Origin: Stagonosporopsis chrysanthemi
Taxonomy: Eukaryota; Ascomycota; Dothideomycetes; Pleosporales; Didymellaceae
Length of the DNA stretch: 64,000 nt
Assembly: GCA_022560025.1 (NCBI GenBank)
Contig: JAFISE010000008.1
Location: 186,001-250,000, forward strand
Direction of reading: 5' to 3'
The notes under the pieces were generated by a model, which had not been told where the DNA came from, ran no database searches, and was given only the letters and a program-made list of their open reading frames with translations. The stretch's first letter is position 1. Every line of letters begins with the position of its first letter. The translations under genes were made by a program, and so were the position numbers. Shown here one piece after another: positions 11,539 through 22,879 of the stretch.

Positions 11539-14187
11539 ATGGCATTCCCTGCGCGCCCTGACGTTATCCTGAACAACAATCGCACCACTTACTGTAGCCT
11601 AGATGCAATCGACCAAGGGCTATTCAACGGGCTAACCACCGCTGTTCGCAGAACAAGGTTCTGTGAGATGATCCACCGATGGCGTGATGAGATCCAGTCG
11701 AACTGTATGTTACTTACGTGTGCTGTTACAATTAGACTGACGAACGCACAGCTGGTTCAGCTCCGGCAGATGGCCACGCCATTGCGGTTAGATGGAAGTC
11801 AAGTGGCTGTAAGCTAAAGAAGACACGGATAATGCGTGAAGCTGCTGCCGAGGCAATGCCACCACAGGCTCTTACAGCAGGGCCACCAGCGGCCATACAC
11901 ATAGTACCTCCAACAGTGGCGCCAAAGGCTACCAGTCCATTGCAAAGCCCTTTAGCGGAACTTTCACCGAGGTTTGTATGTCAAGCTGATGAAACCGCGG
12001 ACATACTCATGTCACCTACAAAGGGACAAGCGAACTCCATTACACATGACCTGGATGCTCCCTGGAGGTTCGCTGATGTCGTCCACCAAGAAGAGACCAC
12101 GGAAATCAGCGGTAGGTTCAAGCTGGCTCCAATGACATCCGTCTGTCTGTTCGTTCGTCCAGGTGCGGACGGGCACATCGAGGAGGTGAGTTGAATGTGC
12201 GAGATGCATGTTGCTTTTCTGACAGAATCTCCAGCAAATTGCGGTTAAATGTCAAGAGGTAAACGAGCTGGCTAATGAGTCGCATGACTCAACGATGGAG
12301 ACAGCTGAAGCCGCCGTACAGCGTGAGATCAACATGCATCAGCTTATAGGATCAACGCAGTGTAGTCATGTCACCAAGTATCGTGGTCACAGCGTGCGTA
12401 AAAAAGACAATCACTTAATCCAGCCAGATAGTCATACTGTCACAACACACTCGCGAAAGACCGTTTATCTCTACCAGAATTTTGCAGGCTGCGGCAACCT
12501 TAAACACCTAATCGAACGCCATACAGACAGCGCAAAGTGAGCTGTCTACAATTGATCAAAGATGTGTAAGCTGACAGCCGCAGACCCATACCGGAACACT
12601 TTATATGGTACATCCTTCGTGAACTGACCAAAGCCCTAATTGCGCTGAAAGAAGGGCCTGGCCATTGTTCGAAGCCCCAACCAGCTGCAGTGGGACTTTC
12701 AGCTTCTGATGACTATGAGATTACACCTGCTGAAAAATGGCTTCCTATCTTGCACATGGATATAAAATCAGACAACGTCTTTTTGGAGCTTAAAAATATT
12801 GAATATCCAGCTTATCCAAAACCAGTGCTGGCAGATTTCGGTATTTCATGCCAGGCAACCAAGGAGGCTGTACAGCCGGTGAAGGATAGCTGCGGCGAAG
12901 CGCAAGACCACCCAAGATTCGCAGGCACAAGTGGATGGGTTCCTCCAGTAAGTAGACGGACAGATTTGCCTGGATTGCGCCGCTGACTTCAGCTCATAGG
13001 AACGTTATGATGGAGCGCTTGATGCTGACAACGAAGGCGGTATGATAGTAGATTCCAAATACGAGCCGTACGAGAAGGAGCTCTCAGAGAAGTCCGATGT
13101 ATGGGCTCTAGGTCTCATTGCGTACAAGATGATGTACTCGCACCGCAAGGACAATGTTTTTGGCTCTGAGTCGGATGACGGCGTTCTGGTGGCGGATTTT
13201 GCCTTAAGTAAGGAAGGTACCTGGAGAAAAGCCCTCCGGAGGGAAGAGATCTGGGAGCAAGGGAGCCACTTCGACATCTCTGAAGTTGACATAAGCCATC
13301 TTCCTGATATGCACAGTGCGCGACTGTGTGCCCTCACCTCACGCTGTTTGCGACACGATATTGAACGTCGACCAGATCTCGAAGATTTGCTGAAGACATG
13401 TCAACAGGAGCTCACTCACTTAGACAGCCTCTCCAATTTTACTGCCGGCAAAAGGAAACGTGACGACGGCGGCGACGGGGAGAGCACACTTCTTACCGCC
13501 GACGAGACTTGGGACAAGAAGTTCAACAGGTACAGAGTCGGTGAGGTCTTCCAACCCAAACGCTCACGTGTGAAAATGGACATTCTTGATCACATTACGT
13601 TGGAAGACTACAGGCAGCTTGTGGATGCATGGTCGAGTAGGCCACACCGCTCATCACAAGCTAGCCAAGACATGGTCATAGATGCCATCGACTCTCACTT
13701 CATAGGCTACTACGATGACCGCGCTGACGAAATCGCAGAGTCATACAATTGGTGTATCAAGTATCTGATCAGCTGCCTTCGCAAACGCAACAATCCAGCT
13801 AGAGGAGCGTATACTCTTACTGCGGGTTATATCGAGGATCACAATGGACATACGTGGATTGACAAGGTATTTGATCCCGAAACCAAGGTCCAGATCTTGA
13901 AAGATCTACTTGGCTATGAGGCTTTCTGGGAGAGCGAGGATGACGGAGAAGTAAGTGAAGAAGGGATAAATGTTGCGCTGGTGACGCTCAAGAATGCGGT
14001 AGAATGGGGCTTCATGATGCTCAGAGATACAATCAAACCGGTCGAAAGAGATGACGAGGGAGAAGTCTACGGTGGTGCTGACCCTGCTGAGCCTCGAGAA
14101 CCGAGAATGGAGGATCAGTCGGCGCTACACAGGGGTATCTATGACTGGATCTTTATCAAACCGACTGGCGCTTTCTACAAGAATTAG
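11539..14187 (+). CDS. divergent protein kinase with long N- and C-terminal extensions
   Basis: Five exons (11539-11704, 11752-12185, 12226-12536, 12584-12947, 13000-14187) give about 820 residues. The second intron may instead end at 12234, which removes three residues and gives a more usual 49-bp length. Kinase motifs appear only after splicing: IAVK (putative ATP-binding Lys about 208), LHMDIKSDNVFL (catalytic Asp about 363, Asn 368), ADFGIS (Asp about 388), GTSGWVPPERYD and SDVWALGLIAYKMM. The HRD motif is HMD, so the usual Arg is replaced and activation-loop phosphorylation may not be needed. No clear glycine loop precedes the Lys. About 200 N-terminal residues are proline- and alanine-rich. 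After the kinase fold comes a basic stretch (KRKRDDGG) and an acidic, helix-rich C-terminal region of about 250 residues that I cannot name. It may belong to a fungus-specific kinase group; its substrate is unknown. Confidence 0.82.
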
Positions 14188-15001
14188 TATGTCATTGAGT
14201 AGATTGGATCAGTTTGCTGTTACCGACTCGTCCTTCGATGGCGGTTCGTAGAGTGCATTGGAGTTAGACTCAGCTGTTCGGCAGTATTGTATATATCGAA
14301 TCTTAGCACGACCGATGAGCTTTAAAATCAGGCCTGTGTACATCCGCTTAGATCGTGAGCGTAACAATTACAGGAAGCCTGGATACCGCTGATAACGGGA
14401 GAGTCTGCTCAGTGGCTGATCAGACACTGAACACCACTCAAGGCTTGCAAGTATTGGAGCTTTATATTGGCCCATCCCCGCTGCTTCATCTACTTACCTC
14501 AGATAGATGCGCTGTTGCTGGCGTCTTTTATTTCTGCCTCATACGCACACACGTTGACGGTGTCGCTATCGTACGAGATGGACCAAATCCATGCAATATC
14601 TGCGGTGGAAGTGCATGTAGCACAACCTTGTGGAATACGTATTTTGAAATGCTGACCGGGAATCTGCACGGGCAGCGCGTTATTGCTGATGCACGGTTGT
14701 GCCCAGCTCCACTTTAGAATACTGTGCTCCCTGTCATCCATGTCCTGAAACATCGATGATTAAAACGGGTAATTTCCGAACGATAAACAAGCTCGACAAG
14801 CAACGCGTACTTCCGGACGTGCATGTGGATCGATATGCCCTGACCCCATAATTCGGGAGATGTGAACGAGGAGGCGGAAGTCGAGACCGTTGAAGAGACA
14901 CGTTAAGAAGGGAGAAGACGCACCAGAAACTCGTCAACAGACATCAGCATAGCCACTACTTCTACCACACAGTAGTTCAAGTCTCTTTATCGAATCTCAA
15001 A
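14188..15001. other. intergenic, no supported gene
   Basis: The longest frame here (14355-14717, plus, 120 codons) lacks an ATG at its start and any recognisable motif. The last few hundred bases are probably the promoter and leader of the secreted protein gene at 15002. Confidence 0.45.
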
Positions 15002-15491
15002 ATGTTCGCCAAATCTATCTTCACAGTCTTCACTCTTGTCGTCGCTGCGACCGCAACCCTTGACCCAGCTACCTCAAACACCAAGGGAAAATATCCTTCC
15101 AGCCCCGGCTGCTCGGGTTTGTTGATCCTTCTTGTCCATACCTCTGATCGTCAAGTCTAATACCGCTTCAGTGACAAAAACCTCCAAGGCCATTCAGGCC
15201 GCTGAGTGCAGCCACAACACTCGTGTCTCTGGCAAACAGACCTTTGCTGTGTTCACGCAAGACCACCAGTACGATGGAAACCACGGTTACCCATACGGCA
15301 CGTGCGAGGCGTACACATGTGCGCCTGGTACAAAGATGACGAGCAACAAGGATAAGTGGACATTCTTTTGGAGCAACGCCGGTGAGGTGTCTGGCGAGGG
15401 CGCTGGTTGCATCAAGAGCCCTAAAGACGGCACATGTGGTTGCGAGAACTCAGACGGCACTTTCATTTATGGTGGAAGCAACTGCAAGTAG
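15002..15491 (+). CDS. small secreted cysteine-rich protein (effector-like)
   Basis: Two exons (15002-15116 and 15172-15491) encode about 144 residues. A 55-bp intron with a TCTAAT branch site and CTTCAG acceptor joins the frames. The N-terminus is a clear signal peptide (MFAKSIFTVFTLVVAATATL). The mature part holds eight cysteines, an even number that could form four disulfides, in a short Gly-, Ser- and Lys-rich chain (for example PYGTCEAYTCAPG and DGTCGCENSDG). Size, signal peptide and cysteine content match the loose class of fungal small secreted proteins, which includes effectors and antimicrobial proteins. I recognise no specific family, so a host- or microbe-directed role is only a possibility. 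Confidence 0.75.
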
Positions 15492-16478
15492 GTAGCTGAG
15501 GGACATAGGACTCGAGGTTAATCAGGTCTTCAAGACAGATCGTCCCGTTTCTCGAGCTTTAGGACGCATCAAGTATAATCTTGGAGGGGGGGCATTGAGT
15601 CTACATGTAAGATATGAGAAGAACAGACTCGTTTTGAGCGAAAGTTTGATGAACTGCAATTGACTTCGAGAACACTGTGTCATGGCCGTCAGAAAGGAAG
15701 CCCCTGTTCACGTGATCGACTAGGCTCTTCCTGATTTCAAGGTCTCGGCGACGGCCTTTTCCTTCGGTCAACTCCACCATCAATGTAATACCGAGCCACA
15801 ACCGCTAACTATGTACGGGCCAACGTCTTGTGCCGACGTTGCTCGCCGGTACAAGCCATCTCCACGCAAGAGGCGCCGCAGCCACAGACGCACACAGCCA
15901 AGCCACCCGAGCCTCTAGCCGAGCCTATCAAGAATACCAAAGGCTTGTCCCTCTCCGCTTCATGGGCATCCAACAGCTCCGCGCACGCCCTCTCGTCATG
16001 TACGCGCCAATGAAGACTCGTCTTGTTGGCGGAGAGGACGTTGTCGACTGCACATAAGACTTCCCGCACTTGGCACTTGGTTCCGCATTGCCGGTTCTAC
16101 CACATCTAGTGCCAAGTCAGGAGCATTCAAGACGACAAGGCGGAAGTCGGAACGTCAAAATCTTTCAACCTTCCTCTAGCGATGTAAATGCCAAAGACGC
16201 CAATGCCTTCCAAGCAGTGGTCCAGTGCCTGAGAACACGGAAGGCTGATTTCGACGCTATCGACAGGTCCGCCACAATGTGCAAGATACGGCAGACTCGC
16301 TGTTATCTCTGGCTTGCCACGGCGTAGTCATGTGAGCGGTTGGTGGAGGCCTTGAGCTGCTGTATAAGATGGTCCTGGCACGCGAGCATCCTATGGAATC
16401 GATCGAGCCCCGACGGTCCTTCTCCAAAGTCAAGTTTTATCGGATACGATCTAATCACACTCGACAAGGTCGCCAACT
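15492..16478. other. intergenic, no supported gene
   Basis: The 3' flank of the secreted protein gene and the promoter of the symporter. Frames of 60-100 codons occur on both strands and overlap one another; none has a domain or sensible splice pattern. Confidence 0.45.
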
Positions 16479-18066
16479 ATGGGTGAAATCGAAGAAGTTA
16501 AGGATGGAAGGGTTGTTCGGGAGACCTCTTCCACGAGCTCTCCTTCCAATCTTTCGCCTCAGCCGACCTACACTGAAGAGATACCCGAAAAGAAGAAGAC
16601 CTTGTGGCAGAAATTCATTACTCCAGGATCAGTTCTACAGATTATTGCTGCCGCATTACTTGCGATTGCTATTGGTCTGATCGTGTCCACCCAGGTTGAC
16701 AACATTCCACCAGCAGTTCCTGCGCTTGTCGCCATTCCTGGAACGCTGTGGCTACGCGCCTTACGGGCTGTTGGTTAGTCGTCGGGATTCCTACAGTGGC
16801 CATGTGCTAACTCTTTAGTCCTCCCTATGATTGTCACTGCAATGATCATGGCTGTGCAGCGCCTTCGTACCATGACTCAGGGTGGTGGCAAGGCAGGCCA
16901 GCTTGCACGCTGGACTATTGGCTACTATGTCATCACCACCATCATCGCAGTCGCGCACTCTTGCATACTCGTTGGCCTGGTATGGTCCAAACTCATGACC
17001 GTAGTTGGCCAGGAAATGCTTGACGATGTCGACGAAAAGACCAAAACGGATATCGAGGACCGTCAGAACCTCGCAATCCACACAGTCGTTGTGAACATGT
17101 TCGAATCTCTGGTTCCGAACAACGTTATCAATGCCATGGCCACAGACTCGCTTCTCGCCGTACTCGTCACTGCTGTGGTGCTGGGATACACCATCAAGCC
17201 CGGCAGTGCACTCATCCGCGCAGTTGAAGAGATTGAGCAAATCATCATGAAGATCATCACGGTACTCATCTATCTCGCACCGATTGGTGTCTTCTTCCTC
17301 ATCATGCCAAACCTCTTCCGCCTCAACATCGCAGAAATCGGCGTCAATCTCGGCATTCTCATCGGTGGCACCCTTTGCGGTATGGTCTTGCACCTGTTCG
17401 TCATCATCCCGCTCATCTTTATCGCTTTCACCCGGCAGAACCCCTACACATTGTGGATGCGATGCAGTCCTGCCTGGATTACTGCTTGGGGTACAGCTTC
17501 CAGCGCTGCGACGCTTCCAGTCACGATTCGTTGTGTGTTGGCTCAAGGCGTGCCAGTCACGGTGACCAAGTTTGCAGTACCACTGGGTTGTTTGATTAAC
17601 ATGGACGGCACGGCCATCTACTTTCCAATTGTGGTCGTCTTCTTAGCCGCGACCCAGGGCATCTCTCTCCAGGTCACCGACTACATTATCGTCGTTCTGT
17701 TATCTACACTTGCATCAATTGGTACAACGCCAATTCCCAGCTCAAGTTTGGTGCTCGTGGTAATGATTTGCGGTAAGTTTCTATCGCAAGATTTCGTTTA
17801 ATTAATTTCTGACAATCTCAGGCTCCATCAATGTCCCTGTCAGCGGCATGTATGCCGTAGTCGTTGCCATCGATTGGTTCTTAGACCGCTTCCGTACTAT
17901 GGTCAATGTTAGCTGTGACACCTTCGCCGCCATCATCGTGACAAAGGTCACAGATATTGTTGATGAGCCGGAAGACGAGCTTGATGACGCACACGCAGAT
18001 GCTGCTCACGGCGTTCCTATTGATCGCAACACATTGCGGGAGACCCATGGAGAGGGAAAGGTGTAG
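16479..18066 (+). CDS. Na+:dicarboxylate/glutamate symporter (SLC1/DAACS family)
   Basis: Three exons (16479-16773, 16819-17772, 17822-18066; introns of 45 and 49 bp) encode about 497 residues. The family hallmarks are clear: the serine-rich re-entrant loop TASSAATLPVTIRC, the substrate and sodium-binding NMDGTAIYFPI, the second re-entrant loop TTPIPSSSLVLV, and the last membrane segment motif DRFRTMVNVSCD. There are about eight hydrophobic segments between residues 45 and 460. The N-terminus (about 45 residues) is hydrophilic and cytosolic, as is the acidic tail (VDEPEDELDD). It should carry acidic amino acids or C4-dicarboxylates into the cell coupled to Na+ or H+ at the plasma membrane. 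The exact substrate cannot be read from the sequence. The convergent gene to the right encodes a cupin protein. Confidence 0.92.
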
Positions 18067-18214
18067 AGATTTTGTCGTTTAGGACAAGAGCCAATGTGAA
18101 TGCCACACAGCAGGTACATCGAATGTCAAATAACATGTCTCCACTGTCCTCATGCAACCGTTGATTATGTTCTAGAATTGTAAAATCATTTACTCATCCA
18201 ACAACGCTCCACAA

Positions 18215-18891
18215 CTAATACTTTCCACTCTCGTTAACAAGCCCCTTCTCCTCATTCTCCTTCTTACTCCTCTGACTCCACTCAGGCGCCTCATCAATCT
18301 CATCCTCCTCCTCCTTGTCCCCAATCTCCTTCGTTTTATGCACGCTAGTTGGCAGATGCTCACCAGGCGCGTACACGGTGATCAACTCCAAGGGCTGGTC
18401 GCCCCGAGTAACAAACTGATGCTGAGTTCCCGCGGGCACAACGACGACGTCACCGGCCTTGACTTCCTGGTCTTTGCCTGCGACCGTCGCGAGGCCCCGG
18501 CCGGATGTGAACATCAGAATTTGGTCGACAGTGTGCACCTGCTCGCCGAGTTAGTAGACATACGGAAAGGGATGTAATGTGTGATTGTTTAAGATCAGTA
18601 TGGACGTACTTCGTCGCCGATCTCGCCGTTGACAGGGACTTCCATGGCGACAACCTGGCTGTACAGTCCCGTGTGCAGCACAGTTCTGAAGTCACCGAAT
18701 TCGCGCTTGCTGCTTAGCAGACCCGCAAAATGGACCATCTCATGCTTTGGCGGCTCATCCTTGCGGTGTCCAGCCTTCTTGTATGCGTCCATAGATCTTG
18801 GTGCAGTCGTGGAGAAGTACTTGGCCGAGGTGTGGGAAAGTGGTCGTGTTGATCGAAGTAGAGAAGTCGTGAGTCGTGCAGTTTTGTACAT
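18215..18891 (-). CDS. cupin-domain protein with possible mitochondrial presequence
   Basis: Two exons (18891-18610 and 18538-18215) encode about 201 residues. The 71-bp intron has GTACGT, a CTAAC branch site and a GCAG end. Residues about 75-165 form a single cupin barrel: EVPVNGEIGDEVHTVDQIL, then a Gly-rich turn, KAGDVVVVPAGTQHQFV and LELITVYAPGEHL. The metal-binding pattern is reduced (one clear His in each cupin motif plus Glu/Asp), as in many small cupins of unknown reaction. The first 33 residues are basic and Ser/Thr/Arg-rich without acidic residues, like a mitochondrial presequence. An internal Met (MDAYKKAG) would give a cytosolic form. The C-terminal tail is strongly acidic and Lys-rich. 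No substrate is assigned. Confidence 0.85.
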
Positions 18892-19800
18892 TGAATTTTT
18901 TTGGATGTTTGAAGGAACGTCTGGCTGTTTATATGCAGCATTGCGATCTCAATGCCGTCTAGTGGTGCTCGTTGTCATTACGCAACCTAGGTGTATGACG
19001 TCAGCATGCCATATTTGTGGTGCGGGCGAGATTGGAACTACGATGTTCCATTGCTGCTCAACAGCTCGGTCTGCATGGCTTTTGTGATGCTGAGGACAAG
19101 TCTGGTATTATCTGTGTCGTACCTTGATGACGCTGCCAGCTATTTGGCGCTAGTGCTGGTTGTTGTGGACGTCGAAGTATCGGACCTTGAGATTGAAGGC
19201 CGTTTTGGCATATGCAGCGAATGAAAGAAAGTTGACAGATGCAGACGCTGCGAGTAGTGCCGGGATGTTGCGCAGCAGTTGGCCTGCTGTAGCAAAGAAG
19301 AGTTGCTTCCAAGGGTATTCATGGCAAAGGACCCACAGAAAGACATGTTGATAATGCGGTTTGATATATGTGATGAAAGGGTATGCAATGGTGTGAGTAA
19401 ATTCTGGAGATTATTCAAGGTTTAATATACATATTTCTACTTCGTCCAAAACGAGTTCATGCTACAGTGTGATATGATGTTGCCCCAAAATGCCATCACT
19501 ATCATCGTTTGGTGTTCCGATACATCGCGTGAGCGACCTGAAGTCACACCACGTCCGTGTCATCGAGGTCATGCAGCCACCCGCCGAGCCTTACACAACA
19601 CTTCCGATTCCCCAACCTAGCGTTTAGAGTCGCGCGCATCAGTCTTCTAATTGGCTTGTGTTGTATTCACCGATTTTTGAAGGAGTTTGCCGGTGCAGCG
19701 CCGCGTGTTTCGCTGTGTGCGCTGCACGAATCGAAGGCTAGTGGCGCAGTGGCTGACCTCTCTCCACGCTCCCCAGAGCACAGTGGTGGTTCGCAACTAG
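18892..19800. other. intergenic; holds an open coding-like stretch without a start
   Basis: Upstream region of the cupin gene and downstream flank of the ABC transporter. On the minus strand, from about 19400 to the stop at 19150, one frame stays open and reads like a short membrane protein, but it has no in-frame ATG and no convincing upstream exon. No other supported feature. Confidence 0.35.
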
Positions 19801-22211
19801 CTAGGCCTTATTCTGGCTAGCATGTTCTTGTTGCTCGTTGTCCAATTCCTGCTCGATTTCTGCCTCGTCGGTCGACCCAGGGCCCTTGATCTTTTTGGTA
19901 TCGACCTCACCTCCGCTCATTTGCCATTCCATGAGTTTACTGAAAGCACCCTCAGGGTTGGACGAAAGCTCTTGGTAGGTCCCTTCTTCGGCGACCTGAC
20001 CATCAGCGTTGATGCAGATGATGCGGTCAGAGCGTTTGATAGTGGAAAGACGATGTGCGATACTGATGGTAGTGTTGTTCTCGGCCAGGAGCTTGCCGAG
20101 GGCCTGATTGACGAGTGTTTCGGATTCAGCGTCCAGGGCGCTGGTAGCTTCATCAAGAATCAGGATATCAGGTTTCTTGATAAGCGCGCGCGCAATAGCG
20201 ATGCGCTGTTTCTGACCTCCAGAGAGCTGTGTGCCACGTGCACCAACATGGGTTTCGAGGCCATCAGGCTGCTCTGTGTTAGCTTGGACATGGAATGATG
20301 CGACTTTGTACTTACAAAGTCACTGATGAACTGGCAGTTGGCCTTGCGGGCTGCTGCCACAATCTCAGCACGAGTTGCTTGCGGGGCGCCGTAGGAGATG
20401 TTCTCTGCGATGGTACCAGAAAACAGCACAGGCTCTTGGCCGACATAACCGATCTTTCTTCTTAGCTGCTTGGCGTTGAGCTTTGTGATATCACGTCCGT
20501 CAATGTTAATGACCCCGTCCGTTGGCACATAGAAGCGCAGCAACAAACTTGCAACAGTGGACTTTCCAGCTCCACTGGGCGCGACAATGGCGACATTGGT
20601 GCCCTGTTCGATCTTGAAATTGATGTCCTTGAAGATCTTAACAGCCGGCCTTGTAGGGTAGGCAAAGGAGACGTGCTTGAACTCAATTGGTCCACGAGCT
20701 GATCTGACAGGCTCACCCTTCGTTGGCGATATGGTAGGTTGGCGATCCTGAAGTTCGAAAAGACGGCTGGCGGCACCAACTCCTTTCATCATCTCGCCGT
20801 AAAAGCCGGAGAGACCGACCATACTGGAACCAGCGTAGGCTGTGTACATGAGGAAAGAGGAGAGCTCGCCGATAGAGATAACCCCACTCTTGACCATGCC
20901 GCCTCCAGCGTATAGAATTGCGATGATTGTCAAGTTGCCCATCAACCCAGTACTACCGTAAAAGCCCGCAGCAACTACGGCTTCCTTCTTCCCAAGGCCA
21001 AAAATTCTCTTGATCTGACGATTGTAACGCGAAGCTTCCTGTACTTCACCAACGAATGCCTGGCTGGTCCTGACGTTACCAAGACGCTCTTCGGCGATCT
21101 TTGTAAGGGTACCAAGGTTCTTCTGGATCTTACGACTCAGGGTCCGCAGTGAGCGACCTGAGATGAAAGCAACCACGGCGACCGGGGGTCCAATCAAGGC
21201 AAGAATTCCGGTCAGCTTCAAACTAACGTAACCCATCATGGCGAATCCAGCAGCACCACTGACCAGCGAGCGAAGACCATCGGACAAGTTCTGTGTTATG
21301 CTTTTTCCAACGATGATCGTGTCTGAACCAAGGCGGGAGATAAGGTCTCCAACGCGGTTCGCGTCAAAGAATTCAGCGTTCTGAACGAAGGTCTTGCGGT
21401 ACAGCTGAGATCGCAGGCGCGCAACGATGCGTTCACCTACAATGCGCAAGATAACGATGCGGCTGAAGTTGGCCGCAGCACCCGCACACAGTACCGAACC
21501 AAGCGCAATATAGAATGTTGTCATGTCCATGCCAAAGAGAAGGCCGTCCGATTTCTCGGCTTGAGTAGCAGCGTCTAGGATGCGACCAATGGAGAAGGGA
21601 ATCGACATGGAGATAGCAGAGGAGAATAGAAGGAAGACGAATGCCCATGAGAGAGTGCCTGCTTCTGGCCTGGCGATCTTGATTAGACGCCAGATCTCCC
21701 CCATGCCACCGCCTGCTTGCGAGGTGCCCTCCTTGCTGAGCTTTGCGCTTAAGTTGACCTGTCGCGCCGCTGCTGCCTTCTCTGATTTGACAAAGCCTTG
21801 AGACTCTTCGGGCTCGCCATCGTTCTCCTCAAGATCAACAGCACCTTTCTCCTGCATCTCTTGCTTGTAGGACTTGCGTTGTCTTGTCAGGGTCTTGTTC
21901 TGGGCCTCAGCCAAGATCCTCGACGCCATGAACATGCGCCCAGGCTGCTGAAAGACATTGCGGCGTGTGGTGCCTGCCGGCGCAAATCGCAAGGCAGCCG
22001 AGGCGGGGAATAGAGATGACGCACATCTGCTCGCGCATCGTGCCGTGGAGGTGGTGGCGTACGCGGGCGTCGACTTCGTAGTGGTGAATGCTCTCGATAG
22101 CACTGATATGGGCGAGCTCGTCGTCGCGCGCGGCTGTATGGAGGAGGAGAACAAAGCTCCATTCCCCGGGCCATTCCAGGCTTTGGCCGCGAAGGCTGCT
22201 GTTCCGCGCAT
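19801..22211 (-). CDS. mitochondrial ABC half-transporter, Mdl-type (ABCB)
   Basis: Two exons (22211-20316 and 20268-19801) encode about 787 residues. The N-terminal 100 residues are rich in Ala, Ser, Thr and Arg, fitting a mitochondrial presequence, followed by a basic/acidic linker. A six-helix membrane domain spans about 185-470. The nucleotide-binding domain has Walker A VAPSGAGKSTVAS, Q-loop YVGQEPVLF, signature LSGGQKQR, Walker B ILILDEATSALD and the H-loop AHRLST. The single intron (47 bp) lies between the Q-loop and the signature. This is the layout of a homodimeric inner-membrane exporter like yeast Mdl1/Mdl2 or mammalian ABCB10, proposed to export peptides or to take part in haem or redox homeostasis. 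The first Gly of the usual Walker A consensus is Ala here; the catalytic GKS/T is intact. Confidence 0.93.
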
Positions 22212-22879
22212 GGTGTCGCGGGGCAGACGGGCAGTCTACCTGATGCTGATTCTGGATGGGCGCACTATGGAAGCATTCGACATGGCGGGAGGTTGGCTGC
22301 AAGGGCGATGACAGCTCAGCACTGAACAGCTCCTGAGAAAAGTTCCGCCTCGGTGGTGACGAAAGGATTCCGGGAGATCGAGAGCGCGGACCACGTGAAG
22401 CTCCGATTGGTAAAAGTTCCAGATGCCGCGAAATTACCAACTTCAACGCGTCAACATTATTGTACAAGTGGACTTTTGAGACGAGCGCTGTGCTCCCAAG
22501 TCGCTTGGACAATCGAATAGTGTCGCAACGTCACTCATACCCGTGGTCAAGCTTTGCGGCTCCCACACGCGCCACAATCCAGAGGTTGGACACCAATAAC
22601 TGCAACCAGCCATTTATTACGCAGCGCAACACTAATGCCTTGAGCTTACAATGCTGAGCAGCTTGTAATTCGTATTGTTGAATGCTGCGAGAGCTCTCAC
22701 GTATCTTTGGAATGTTGTAGTCAGGCGGCCAGCATGCACAGCCACGCGTATGACTCCGTCGTTGTGAGTGCTCAAATCGACTCATGTACTAGAGGACAGG
22801 AACGAGTATGTAAACTTAAGAGGTATCATCCATCAATATCCGTACCAAACAGCCTTGAGGGCGAATCTTCCAAGAGATC
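22212..22879. promoter_or_regulatory. divergent promoter region between ABC transporter and RNA cyclase
   Basis: A 668-bp spacer separating two divergent start codons, so it presumably holds both promoters. I see no TATA box and no supported coding frame. Confidence 0.4.

Noticed and set aside
16815..17546. 243-codon minus frame
   Set aside because: It is the antisense shadow of the symporter coding region; its Asp/His-rich composition mirrors hydrophobic codons on the other strand.
19150..19400. Minus-strand open frame reading like a short membrane protein (ends ...RYFDVHNNQH)
   Set aside because: It has no in-frame ATG. A CTCCAG acceptor exists near its upstream end, but no upstream exon joins in the right phase. 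It would need transcript evidence.
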